A stretch of 64,000 nucleotides of DNA from Terfezia claveryi (Eukaryota; Ascomycota; Pezizomycetes; Pezizales; Pezizaceae), in assembly GCA_015179025.1 (NCBI GenBank), contig WHUX01000076.1, positions 62,001 to 126,000 on the forward strand. Reading direction: 5' to 3'. Shown here one piece after another: positions 8,759 to 19,164 of the stretch. Within the stretch, counting starts at the first letter, position 1; every line of letters begins with the position of its first letter. The translations under genes were made by a program, and so were the position numbers. A model generated the notes under the pieces. It was not told the DNA's origin and did no database searches. It saw only the letters and a list, made by a program, of their open reading frames with translations.

Positions 8759-10979
8759 ATCTTTCAGGCCCAGAGACGAGCTTTAGAAGATTAAAGATGG
8801 AGAAAGAATATTTTAATTTGGTAAAGAAAGTTCCACCAGGTCCACTGTGACTTCCTTATCCCCTTCTTTTGTCTTCCGTAACTATCGTGCTTTCTCATCT
8901 GCCTGATCCCATGAACTCCACCTAATTCCTAACCATTTGTGGGCACTTTTCTTTCAAGAATAATGAAAGAAAAGTGTTCAGATTGTGTTGGATTACCAGA
9001 ACGCCGGCCTTCATGTGTAGACAATTTAAGCTTTAAGCTTTAAGCTAAGCTTATATTATGATATCACGGAGGCTGCGGGCAATATTACGCGTGTCGCCTG
9101 TGTGGACTAGTCAATTGTGACATGCAAATCCTGGCTTTACGTATGTTGCACTTTCACAAGTGACATTTTTTCTCTGTTGATAAAAAAAAAAAAAAAGGAA
9201 TATTTCTCGATATTCTTCTAATCAGGTAGCTTTTTAGAGAAATCTAAGATATTCCTGTTGGAGTGGCAGGTGTCAGTCCGCATGCTTAAAGAGGTAAAGT
9301 ACTCCAGATCTAGATCTAGATCGGCTTAAGCTTAAAGGCAAAACTCTATTTCAACGCGGGATGAGGTTAGGTTAATTCAACGCATTCGTCCGTAGCTATA
9401 TATGGCATGTACGCTTCAGCACCCCAAACAGACCCTCAACCCCATGTCAATTATTGTGCCCAGTCATTAATAATCTCCTCAAGTTCAGTACGTATGGTAC
9501 TTGGGCTGTGACATCCACTGTAGAGATCAAAGAGCCTCACTTCCCCATCCACCTCAGATTCCCATCGATCAGTAATGGTACCCGCGGCGGAGCTGCTGTT
9601 ATTGTAGAGTGCTCGTCACAATGTCGCCGAAATGTTTTCCCTACAACGTTCGTGTAAGAATCGTTTCCGCTTTAATTACAGCTATTATCGGTTTCAATTG
9701 GCATTAACTAATCTTATCAGAAACTCGGGTATTTTTGTGTAACAAATAAATCAAAGATTACTCGAGGAATGGCAGCCAACATCAGAAACTACACAATTAG
9801 CGGAATTACAGCTATAGCGCTATAGAAGGTTACAATAGGTGCGATATGCCTGAAAACCTGAGTCAGCCTCAGCGTACTAATAGGCCTCCAAGACCCAAGT
9901 GAAGTAATTATTAGAGAAGTTGCATCTACTGTGATAAGGTTACTGTTTTAGTAGTATGGACTCAACTTCTCAAGACGGGAACGGAGTCGCTTCTACTGTG
10001 AGGGGGATACATTTGCCCAAAAAGGGGAATGAGCTTGACGGAGAACGCAAATTAGTTAGACGAAAAATGCCCATATTCTGAAGATGATACCCTCTAGATA
10101 CTGGAAATCCTATGCCCACCTTTATACGTAAAAAGGCATCAAGAAAGTGTCCTATACTTAATTAGACTTTCGTATTTCCCCAAGCAAAGTTGAGGATCAG
10201 TTCCCCGTATCGTGCGGTTTCATATATCTAGGGTTGCTTATATTGAAACTTTAGTTAGTTATCCAGATTTTCCTGAAATTGCCATAACACCGACGCACTA
10301 CTTACCTATAGTCAAGGGCGATATCGTAAACTTAGCCACTCATACACGAGATAACTTCCACACCAGCTCATTGTTTCACAGCAGCTCATCAAGAGAGCAT
10401 GAGCGAGGTTTTACATTGCTGTGTCAAATTGGTTGAACTTTTATCTGGTTAAGAGAGTAGAGAGCATATGCAATTGGCTCTGAGCGAATACGCATCATTG
10501 CTGCTGGCACTAATTAGCAAAACTTCATAATATGGATTTCCATTGGGATGAGTAAAATACTCGTTATTACTCGTTATTAATACTATCTACCTAGTATATG
10601 ATGAGAGTGTGCGGAAGCCCAGCTGGATTGTTCCAACCTCCGAGCCGCACTAGCTGCTAAATACATAAATATTCCCCTCTTCTTTCCTCCCTCCCTGCCC
10701 CGACGCCGCTTTCTTCTATGTACTCTCTCCGGGGTATCTGAAAGGGGAAAGTGACGGTGTACTAGTATAAACAAGAATCGTACAAGGATCCGCGGGAAGA
10801 AAGTGACAGAGTGAAAATGCACATATAAGCGGCTGGATCGCACGTACTTAGATAGTTTAAGTCTTAGAATACTAGCAGCATAAGCCTCGAGCCTATAGCG
10901 AAAACTACGATAGTTCCGCGAATATCAATACAAACTCTTTATTAATTGGCAAAGATTCCTTTCCTCATCTTACACTATC
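8759..10979. other. Non-coding stretch after the DUF2235 gene
   Basis: No credible gene. Visible items are an A15 run near 9182, repeated AAGCTT and AGATCT words (9030-9055 and 9307-9325), and a perfect 14-bp palindrome CTATAGCGCTATAG at 9812-9825. The 3' UTR of the preceding gene should lie at its left end. Confidence 0.4.
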
Positions 10980-11330
10980 TACTGTTTTGCAGAAAGCTGT
11001 ATACATCTCTCCACCATTCTGCTTCCTCCCGGATTTCTTCCCAATCACCTATCTCCTTGCACTGCAGCACGTGCGCTACGTTCTGCATGATGCCGCAACT
11101 GCACCTCCAATCCTCCACTTCCCTATCATTTTTTGTAGCCAGATCTTCAATGGTTCCTTATCTGTGATGACATAGATGAGGACCTTTAGCACATTCCTAT
11201 TCCAGGCTGCCGTCTATTTGCTTCTATGGTGGATCTTGAATGCCTGCCTGATTGGATGCGTATTCTGGCGACGCAAGGACGTGTTACTCGCCGAGTTGAT
11301 GAGGTTTCCTAGGTATTTTAATGTTTACAA
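10980..11330 (-). pseudogene. Tad1-like LINE, C-terminal RNase H/zinc-knuckle fragment
   Basis: Minus-strand reading gives WRCSCGIMQNVAHVLQC followed by KEIGDWEEIREEAEWW. This is the CxCG...HVLxxC motif and acidic tail found at the C-terminus of fungal LINE ORF2 proteins. Upstream on the same strand (11330-11150) is a segment resembling IRQAFKIHHRSK with stops. It is a 5'-truncated, inactive copy. Confidence 0.6.
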
Positions 11331-11559
11331 CTAGACTGATATCCTGGATGTATTCCTTAATACACCACAACATAGAAGTCAATGCAAGGGATGATGATGT
11401 GAGAACATACCTTACAAGGGACATTTGCTTAGCCTATCATTGGCAAGATGGGCGAAGGCTAATTGGAGAGATCCACTTGAGCTCTATACCTAGGACTTTT
11501 CCTGGTCTTCCGCTTTTTTTCTAGTCAACAGGCCCCTACCCCGCAGGCCTCTATTGCAC

Positions 11560-12965
11560 CCCTGCATCCAGCATGACCAACGACTGCTGCTGAATGAAGA
11601 TAAATTGATTGACCTGCATGAACGATATGGGCATATCTCCGGAAAAATGACCGAACCAATTATTTGTGAAGCCTGCCAATTAGGACAAACAACAAAACCT
11701 GCAGCTAGGGCTGGCCAAGGCATAAGGACATCTAAACCTCTGGAACGACTACCTAATTGGGCCTATAGTCCCAGAAACACCCTCCAGCCAGTTTAGATAT
11801 CTCCTTAGTAGTAACCGACGACAACAGCCGATATATAGACAGTGAACTCGCGTATAAGCAACTCCTGGGGACCGGGACAAAGTTGCTTATAGGGCGAGTT
11901 TTCCTATAACGCGAGATAGATACAAAAACTAGGAAATATCCGAGATAGGCCTAAAAAAACCCGTGAAGCAGTCTGATGGTGTGCCTCCAAGCCATGCCGT
12001 GTAAAGTCTCAATATCCCGCTTTTCTCGATGACTCTCTCCTCGCTGTGAATTGACATGAGGATTTTGAAGACGAATGAGACGTAGGGCTTCAAGGTTTTC
12101 AAGTGCAGCTTCATAGGAAATAATAGGTGCATCTTGTATAGCTTCCGGATCGGAATCAGAATCCTGAAGTGAAATAGGCTCATATGTATCTAAAATACGC
12201 GCGACGGTGCTCCTCTTCTTCCACCGAACTCTGAACAACTTCAACAGAAAAGATCTAAACACACCAGCGATATTGAAGAATAATTTATCCTAGCAGGGGA
12301 GGTGTAGGCGAGGCAAATGAGCACTGGTTCAGCAGATTTGGATGCAGACTATAGAGGAACAATTCGCACGATGCGGGGTAAATATGCGGCTCAAGTGCAA
12401 CCATACTCGTTGATATAAGCAACTTTTATTTCTATATGTATTACCAAGCCAATATTTAAGGAACTTGCCTATAACTCGAGTTTCGTATTTCCCCATACAA
12501 ATTCTGTTGGGACGGGAGAATAGTTGCTTATATCGCGAGGTTTCTTATATCGTGGGTTTCTTGTAATGCGAGTTCACTGTAGTCAGACCCCCTCAAACGC
12601 AAAAGAGATACTGCAGGATCACTTATTGAGATTATCAATGTTCCTTGAGAAAGCCACTACTATCAATATGCAGTAGTCGAAGCGCAAGCTGACTGGGGTG
12701 GTGATTTTCACACTCTTGAGCTCAACACCGAGCTCCAACAACGAGGGATCACCCTTAAGAAGACAGAGTGATACAAATGCAGTGGCAGAAAGAACAAACA
12801 GGACAATCATGACAATGAGCTAAACTGCCCTAATAACAGCAGATATGCCCAAAGGCCTGCGGGGATAAAGCTACCCAATGGGGCCGTACATACGAAAAAC
12901 CGGGTTTCACATAAAAGCCTTGATGTAAAAATCCCAGTTGAGGTGCTACTAGGAAGGGATGCCTT
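11560..12965 (+). pseudogene. Old Copia integrase fragment, split by a pogo-like element
   Basis: 11593-11838 reads LHERYGHIS, ICEACQLGQTTKP and RTSKPLERL, the integrase zinc-binding and core entry. It matches the younger Copia at 16,460-16,740. After an insertion (11839-12580) the homology resumes at 12581: AQADWGGDFHTLEL-like residues, NRTIMTMS-like residues and KNRVSHKSLDVKIPVEVLLG-like residues, with stops. No LTRs were found. It is the same family as the full-length element but much more diverged. Confidence 0.6.
11839..12580 (-). mobile_element. Degenerate pogo/Fot1-like element with transposase C-terminal remnant
   Basis: The ends are inverted: ACAGTGAACTCGCG at 11839 and CGAGTTCACTGT-type sequence ending at 12580, with further imperfect matches around the word TATAAGCAAC. 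The element is 742 bp. A minus-strand frame (12262-11951) reads PIISYEAALENLEALRLIRLQ and later GMAWRHT, similar to the C-terminal tail after the DDE domain of fungal pogo-type transposases. The DDE core itself is missing, so it is a deletion derivative. The flanks restore the interrupted Copia integrase frame when the insert is removed; the exact target duplication is unclear. Confidence 0.6.
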
Positions 12966-14120
12966 GTTCTAACAGATCCGCAGGTATGGGTCAGGGCCCG
13001 AGGCACACATGTTGACAGAAAGTCATTCCACTTAGATTTGTTGGATCAATATCCTTCGATTATTCTGCGGGAATGTGGGGCAAACACGCCCGGCATGGGC
13101 CGTCAGAGCGATTGAGGCACTCTCTTGAGAGCTTTCTTGAGTGGCAACGACCTCGTGTCTACCCGGCACTTTGTTGCTCGCCGGCTATGATGGAGTACCA
13201 GGTGTCCACATATTTATGCTCAGCTACCTCGAGGTCAAGACTAGGCGGATAGGCTTTGTTGCCTGGGCGAAGGAGGATGATTGCTACAGCTTGTAGATTT
13301 GACCTCTGTACTAGAATCGCAACTTACCGTTGCAAGTGCCATTCAGGTCCTAGGACCTGGAGCACTAATACTTGCCGCGAGGTTTGGACATGTGCAGATG
13401 TGGCTCGCATGCTCTTGTGCCAGTCACTGAGGCTTTCATGATTACGAGAACATAGACAACTCCATACATGTGCCCGCTTCATGAAGCTGCTTCAGCAGTT
13501 CAGAGGAGGCAATTAGGCTCTTAGCAAGAGTGTGTGCTACTGTAAATGCTCAAGATACTAATGGCAGGGCACCACTACTTATATTACGTAGCTAATCGGT
13601 ATTGCTGATTAGAGGTCATAAGATCCCCTACACGGTTTAGGCACTCGAGAAACTAGACTTGGCTGTGGAACTGCTTCTCAAAGGAGGTTTCTCTACTACC
13701 ACACGAAATCGGGAGGGGAAGGCTCCGAGGATGTTGGTGGCTGCTGATTTCACAGGTGACCACGATCGTCATTCTGTACTACGGTAAATCTAACAGATAT
13801 ACAACTCAAGTAGCGCCTACAAAGTCAAAATGCTAACGATATGTAATTGTGATACAGGAATTGTGGCGAGAAAAGATCATCCGCATGTTAGATGTGTGAG
13901 AGGCTGAATTGGTTCGAGATCAAAATGCCCAATGGTCAATGACCATGAAACATTAAAGAATGACAAACAAGTACTGTATTTTCACACAATTCCAGATATC
14001 GATTCTATCATTTTTTTTTTTTTTCGTGTTGCAGTTGAGATATTTTGAGTTTTAGCTCTACGATTTTGAGCTCAGAGTTCTGGAGATTGGAAACGAAGTG
14101 CAGGATGTTTCAGATTCAAC

Positions 14121-14158
<38 letters not shown>

Positions 14159-14580
14159 GGGGGGGGGGGGGGTTGAAAACGAAGCTAAGGCTTGAGTGTT
14201 GTTTTATTTGCATATAGTACTCAGATCCATGGGCTAAATAAAGTATAATCTACTCAATGCATCCCTAGTGTGATGAAGGGCTACAGTCGCTTCTGCTCAC
14301 TCCACACTGATAGTTGCGTTGGGGAACCCCATCTCCCCCTCCTCTCTTTCTTGCCCACTCAAATGAGTCCTCCTCTATATCTGTGCCCCTGCTGCCTCCA
14401 ACCAGATTACCATATATCTATTCCCGTAGCTCTAGCTAACATCGATGCCAAAAGTAGGGAATCGATTGATTGGCAGAAAACGGATTGAGATACAGAGTGA
14501 TAAGGGAGTTACTCTACAAGTAAAACGCCCATTCTCTAGCCAGGTGTGCTAGGATGGCCAACTGTGTAAGGATTATTCTA
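12966..14580. other. Non-coding stretch with homopolymer tracts
   Basis: No recognisable gene on either strand. It contains a T run near 14011-14024 and the long T/G tract listed separately. It is probably transposon-derived debris. Confidence 0.4.
14122..14172. repeat. T36-G15 homopolymer tract
   Basis: About 36 consecutive T residues run directly into about 15 G residues. On the minus strand this is C15-A36, which could include a retroposon poly(A) tail, but no open LINE or SINE body is visible beside it. Exact lengths are prone to assembly error. Confidence 0.75.
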
Positions 14581-14704
14581 TACATATATTTCCCAGCCCA
14601 GTCACGACCCATGTGTTTGCCATGAATAGGCCCGGTCTATTCATAACTAGACTAGTCCATTGATGACTAGCCCTACCAATCTACCAGCCCGCCCAGTCAT
14701 GATG

Positions 14705-14986
14705 TGTAGGAAATACTCTTCCAATACATGTGCAACCATGTGAGTACGTCAACAACATATGGACATAGAGGCATGTGGATAAGAAAGTACGTCAACAACA
14801 TATGGACATAGAGGCATGTGGATAAGAAGGCATATGACAAGCATGTGCGAATACGGAGGAGATATGTATATATAGACTGCTAGAACCCCTAAAGCAGAGA
14901 TATAGATCAAGCAAGTAATACATCTCTCTTACAGATCAATCCCCAATATCTACGTTCATATATCCTAAGATCTCATAATCCTTACG
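14705..14986 (+). repeat. 5' LTR of the young Copia
   Basis: It starts TGTAGGAAAT and ends CCTTACG. It contains two direct copies of a 43-nt unit (starting 14744 and 14787, beginning GTACGTCAACAACATATGG), possibly promoter elements, then TATGTATATATAGA near 14865, a likely TATA box. The terminal ACG instead of the usual CA is unusual. Confidence 0.9.
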
Positions 14987-15000
14987 GGTTATGAGCCCGG
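14987..15000 (+). promoter_or_regulatory. Copia primer-binding site (internal initiator Met tRNA)
   Basis: GGTTATGAGCCCGG directly abuts the 5' LTR. Its reverse complement CCGGGCTCATAACC matches the anticodon stem-loop of initiator Met tRNA. Priming from a cleaved half-tRNA is established for Drosophila copia. Confidence 0.7.
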
Positions 15001-15028
15001 AGCTTCAAAAGCGCCACTTCAACATACA

Positions 15029-16303
15029 ATGTCAAGCTTTGCAGAAGCCTCAGGGTCAGGCAACGACTCAATGAGGCCTCCAGAAGCCCCCAAAAGCACG
15101 AACACAACACCCGATCGAAAAATAACCACACTCACGACCAAACTAAATGGATCAGACAATTACCCTGAATGGGTCACAACTATGAAACTCTACTTCCAAA
15201 TGATCCAACTAGGAGACCATCGAGCATGGGATATTATCGAAGGAACATACCGAAAACCTCCAGATAAGCCACAAGAATGGCTGGACGAGAATCACTACAT
15301 TCTTCTTACCATCCTAAAAAATAGCGAACCCCAAGTCCGTAGTCGAATTGCGACAGTGGAAAAAGCCAAAGACGTCTGGAATACCCTCAAACAAGCCTAT
15401 GAAGGAAGAACAGCAACTGAATTCCATTCTTTATTAAGAAGCTTGGTATATCTCCACTATGACGATAGAAAACACTCGATCTCAGAGCACATCACAGCAT
15501 ACGAAAAACTCTGGAATACCTTCTCAGGCATTATCGCTCGAGCTGACCTTACCAAGGATACTGGATTTAGTAAAGGATTACTGGCCTTCTCTAGATGTGA
15601 GCAGGTTAAAACCGAATTTCTACTCATGTCACTACCTACATTCTACGCAAGTACTGTAGAAAATGTCAGGTCAAAAGAACAAACCTACGACGATACTGCA
15701 CGGAAAATAAACGAATACATTACCGCTAGGCAAAAAGGCCAAAACCAACACAAAGAAAACAACAGCAATCCATTGGTTCAAAGAATAGCCTTGAATGATA
15801 AACGTTGCAGCTATTGCATAGGTAAGGGATGGCAAGGTCTCAATCACAATGAAAACGAATGTTATACCAAGAAAAGGGAACAAGGGAATGCTGCCAAACG
15901 CCAGAAACGAAAGAAGGATGAAGAAGCCGTTATTGTGCAGATAACAATAGGAAAAGCAGACGGAGGACCAACAGGAGCATACCAATATGATACGGCTGCA
16001 TCTCATCACACAACGAACGAACTTGGAAGGCTATCGGAAATACAGGACAATCTCAACCTAGTGGTAAAAGGACATAATGGAGCAGAATCCATCTGTACCA
16101 CTATGGGTACACTGACACTCCAATGTAATGGAAGAACGATATACCATAAAGAATGCCTATATAATCCAACATATAGCAATATCATCAGTGGAGAAAGGAT
16201 GCCGCATAAACATACCCTTCAAGTGCAGGGAAAATCAGCCAGATTGTGGAAGGGGAAAAATGTTATATATAACATGAAAAGAGACATAAAAGGCGCCCTC
16301 TAG
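15029..16303 (+). CDS. Copia gag-protease frame (424 codons, stopped before integrase)
   Basis: The N-terminal half is gag: LNGSDNYPEWVTTMKLYFQM, then LLTILKNSEPQVRSRI and WNTLKQAYEGRTATEF, typical of Copia gag. A zinc-knuckle-like CSYCIGKGWQGLNHNENEC follows, with wider spacing (CX2CX9HX4C) than usual. The protease is near YQYDTAASHHTT, where DTAAS stands in for the usual D-S/T-G-A active site. The TAG at 16301 lies in the same frame as the integrase, so it is probably a nonsense mutation and not the natural end. Start at ATG 15029, 29 nt after the primer-binding site. Confidence 0.8.
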   Translation: MSSFAEASGSGNDSMRPPEAPKSTNTTPDRKITTLTTKLNGSDNYPEWVTTMKLYFQMIQLGDHRAWDIIEGTYRKPPDKPQEWLDENHYILLTILKNSEPQVRSRIATVEKAKDVWNTLKQAYEGRTATEFHSLLRSLVYLHYDDRKHSISEHITAYEKLWNTFSGIIARADLTKDTGFSKGLLAFSRCEQVKTEFLLMSLPTFYASTVENVRSKEQTYDDTARKINEYITARQKGQNQHKENNSNPLVQRIALNDKRCSYCIGKGWQGLNHNENECYTKKREQGNAAKRQKRKKDEEAVIVQITIGKADGGPTGAYQYDTAASHHTTNELGRLSEIQDNLNLVVKGHNGAESICTTMGTLTLQCNGRTIYHKECLYNPTYSNIISGERMPHKHTLQVQGKSARLWKGKNVIYNMKRDIKGAL

Positions 16304-17092
16304 ATAATACCTGATAAAGTCACATTATAGCAACTAGCTATCCAACCACCAAAGGCTGCCCTCGCCCAATTAACCACTGAAACCGAATTAGCTATCCAAC
16401 CACCAAAGGCTGCCCTCACCCAATTAACCACTGAAACCGCCCAATCAGCTATCTAACAACTAAAAATCTTACATGAATGATATGGGCATATCTCACTCAA
16501 TACCTTAAAAAATCTCCCCGAATATCAGTTACTAGGCAAAATAATCCAACTAACAATTACCTGCGAGGCATGTCAGCTCAGCAAAGCAACAAAACCACAA
16601 GCAAAAAGCAGACAAGGGATAAGGACATCTAAACCATTGGAACGATTACATGCAGACTTAGTTGGGCCTATAGATCCAATGACCCTTGCCAGCCAATATA
16701 AATATCTCCTACTAGTAACCGATGACTATAGCAGATATATAATAGCAAGAGCTCTAAGAAATAAGAGCGATGCAGCAGGAGCACTTATTGGAATTATTAA
16801 TGCTCTAGAAAATAAGACCACCCACCAATACAAAGTTGTCCAAATACAAGCAGACTGGGGAGGCGAATTCCATACTCTCAGACACGACACCGAACTTCAG
16901 CAAAGGGGAATCACCCTTAAAGAAACTGTACCAAGGCATAGCGAAACTAATGCTATAGCAGAAAGAACAAATAGGACCATTATGACAATGAGCAGAACAG
17001 CCTTACTAGCAGCGAATATGCTAAAAACCTCTGGGACAAAGCTGCCCACTAGGCAGTATACACAAAAAACCGAGTTCCCCATAAAGACCTAA
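16304..17092 (+). pseudogene. Copia integrase, disrupted
   Basis: Same frame as gag. After stops at 16301, 16328 (TAG), 16454 (TAA) and 16478 (TGA, where the older copy at 11.6 kb has CGA in LHERYGH), the integrase reads ITCEACQLSKATKP, LHADLVGPIDPM, LLVTDDYSRYI, QADWGGEFHT and NAIAERTNRTIMTMSR. The D, D and E core residues are present. Near 17053 a 1-nt loss relative to the older copy shifts the frame. At 16335-16450 a 54-nt unit encoding AIQPPKAAL.QLTTET is duplicated in tandem. Confidence 0.8.
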
Positions 17093-18354
17093 ATGGAAAA
17101 ATTCCTATTGAAGTACTATTCAATAAAAATGCCTTGCAAGAACGCACAAATCTAAGACCATTCGGCCAAAGAGTCATTTGCTTTAACTATGAGAATAAAG
17201 CCTCAGATAAATTAGCCCCTCGAGGGTATACTGCTCGAATCGTTGGATATACAACTACATTTGGTACATATATAACGATCAATGAAAAAGGAAAATGCAC
17301 CTTAGCTAAAAATCCCGCAAAAGCTCAAGAAAGCGAGCTCGAAAAAGCCCAAGAAAACGAGCTCGGAAAAGATCAAGAATACGAGCTCCAAAAAGGTCAA
17401 GAAAGCGAGCTCGAAAAAACTGAAGAAAGCGAGCTCGAAAAAGCCCAAGAAAGCGACCTCGCAAAAGCTCAACAAAGCACTCAAGACCCCACCCTGCAGC
17501 AAGGGAGGCATCGGAAAAGTGCTGCAGAATGGATAGAAGAACTTGGGGAACGAAAATCTAAAAGACAACGAAAGGCCACTGAGAAAGCTACGATCAAGGT
17601 CACTGAAAAAGCCACGATCAGAATAGTCAACTCTGACCATCCAACAGATGCACAAACCAGATCCTCTGCACAAGCACATGAATGGGCAAAAGCACGAACT
17701 AAAGAAAGAGAGCAATTGCAGAAATATGGCGTATTCACAAGAATCACTAAAGAAGATATCCCAGAAGGGACCAAGATTGTAGACACCAAATGGGTCTATA
17801 CAATAAAGCAAAAATTAGATAGAAGTATTGAGAAATACAAAGCCAGAAAAGTAGGGAGAGGATTTACTCAAGAGGATAGGATCAACTATGATTCCGACAA
17901 AACCTACGCACAAATGATGAGATCCGAAACATTGAAAATCCTGCTTATACTGGCCATGTATAAAAAATGGAGAATTCGGCAGTGGGACGTGGTAGCCGCC
18001 TACTTGCAGGCTCTTTTACATCATGATGTCTATATTTCGGATATAAATGAAAATGGAGAGACCGAATACTGGAAGCTTAACAAAGCTCTATATGGGCTAA
18101 AACAAGCAGGGCATGAGTGGTTTAAGACATTAGAGAAGATCCTAGCACTTGCAGGACTCCATCAATATATTGGAGATGAAGGGACCTACACAAACCATGA
18201 TAATTCCTTCATTCTGGGAACTCATGTCAATGACCTTATAGGAATTGCGGATAATGAGACAATACTCAAAGAATTCGAAGAAAAAATCGAGGAAAAAATT
18301 GAGCTTGAAAAGCGTGGGAATCCAGAGAAACTCCTAGGAATTGAGCTTAAGTAG
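17093..18354 (+). pseudogene. Copia reverse transcriptase, disrupted
   Basis: It reads PFGQRVICFNYENKASDKLAPRG, then a run of seven or so eight-residue repeats (KAQESELE type, 17320-17480), then WVYTIKQKLDRSIEKYKARKV, VAAYLQALLHHDVYI and LNKALYGLKQAGHEWF. The catalytic YVDD box is replaced by HVND (18225-18236: CAT GTC AAT GAC), losing the first catalytic Asp. The TAG at 18352 follows LGIELK, where family members usually have Trp (TGG), and the frame continues into RNase H. Confidence 0.82.
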
Positions 18355-19164
18355 AACAACACAAATACGGAAGTCATAATGACCCAAAAGGCACTTATAG
18401 AAACAATGGCCTCAAAATACCTCCTCCACGGCGAACCGCAACATAAGAATTCCTTACCCATTAATCCAGAAGTATATGGCGACTCTAATGACCATTTCGA
18501 AGATGCTAAGAAATATCAAGCACTTACAGGAGGACTACTTTATATTGCAAGAATGACAAGACCTGAGATATCTATCCATATCAACCTTCTGGGACGGCGA
18601 GCATCTAAACCTTCCACAACAAATTATAGAGCTGCTTTAACTATTCTCCAATATCTCCAGAACACCAAGCATTTAGGACTAATTCTATGCAAACTTACGG
18701 ATTTATACCTCGTCATATATGCAGATGCATCCTACAGTGGTGAACAAGCGAGATCCCAAACAGGAGTACTCATGACTCTCGGTGATCAACCAGTAGGATG
18801 GTACAGTCGCCGTCAGGATACTGTATCCTTGTCAATCACCGAAGCAGAATATATTGCTGCATGTGAAGGAGCCAAAGATGCAGCTTGGGCACAACAACTC
18901 CTAGATGAACTTGGATTATCACTAAAACCTACGGTAAAAACAGATAGTGAAGGAACCTTCAACCTAGCTCATACCTCTCGCTGTTTAAGACGAACTAGGC
19001 ATATTGAACATCGATACCACTATCTACGCCAACAAGTACAAGCAGAAAAATTAGCCATAACAACTATCCCAGGCAAGGAAAATCCAGCGGATATTCTTAC
19101 CAAGATTACGCCCATGGTTACCATTAAAAAATGGCAAGACCGGTGGATGAGATTGGCAGAGTAG
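18355..19164 (+). CDS. Copia RNase H and pol C-terminus
   Basis: In frame with the RT segment. Landmarks: YQALTGGLLYIARMTRPEI, the RNase H acidic motif VIYADASYSGE, SLSITEAEYIAACEGAKDAAW, TDSEGTFNLAH, RTRHIEHRYHYLR and ENPADILTK. These are the standard Copia C-terminal blocks. It ends at 19164, seven nt before the 3' LTR. It would need readthrough of the 18352 stop to be made from the polyprotein. Confidence 0.82.
   Translation, partial: NNTNTEVIMTQKALIETMASKYLLHGEPQHKNSLPINPEVYGDSNDHFEDAKKYQALTGGLLYIARMTRPEISIHINLLGRRASKPSTTNYRAALTILQYLQNTKHLGLILCKLTDLYLVIYADASYSGEQARSQTGVLMTLGDQPVGWYSRRQDTVSLSITEAEYIAACEGAKDAAWAQQLLDELGLSLKPTVKTDSEGTFNLAHTSRCLRRTRHIEHRYHYLRQQVQAEKLAITTIPGKENPADILTKITPMVTIKKWQDRWMRLAE

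Noticed and set aside
9812..9825. 14-bp palindrome CTATAGCGCTATAG as an operator
   Set aside because: Short, in non-coding DNA away from any gene start; plausible by chance.
10946..11175. Plus-strand frames of 62-73 codons
   Set aside because: They are the complement of the LINE C-terminal fragment on the minus strand, which has the recognisable CxCG...HVLxxC motif.
14987..15000. tRNA-like sequence
   Set aside because: Only a short primer-site match to the initiator tRNA anticodon region; no cloverleaf around it.
15671..16009. 112-codon minus-strand hydrophobic frame in the Copia
   Set aside because: Antisense of gag zinc-knuckle coding sequence.
17302..17811. 169-codon minus-strand frame rich in Phe and Leu
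   Set aside because: Antisense of the Glu/Lys repeat (QESELEKA), where GAA/GAG reads as TTC/CTC.
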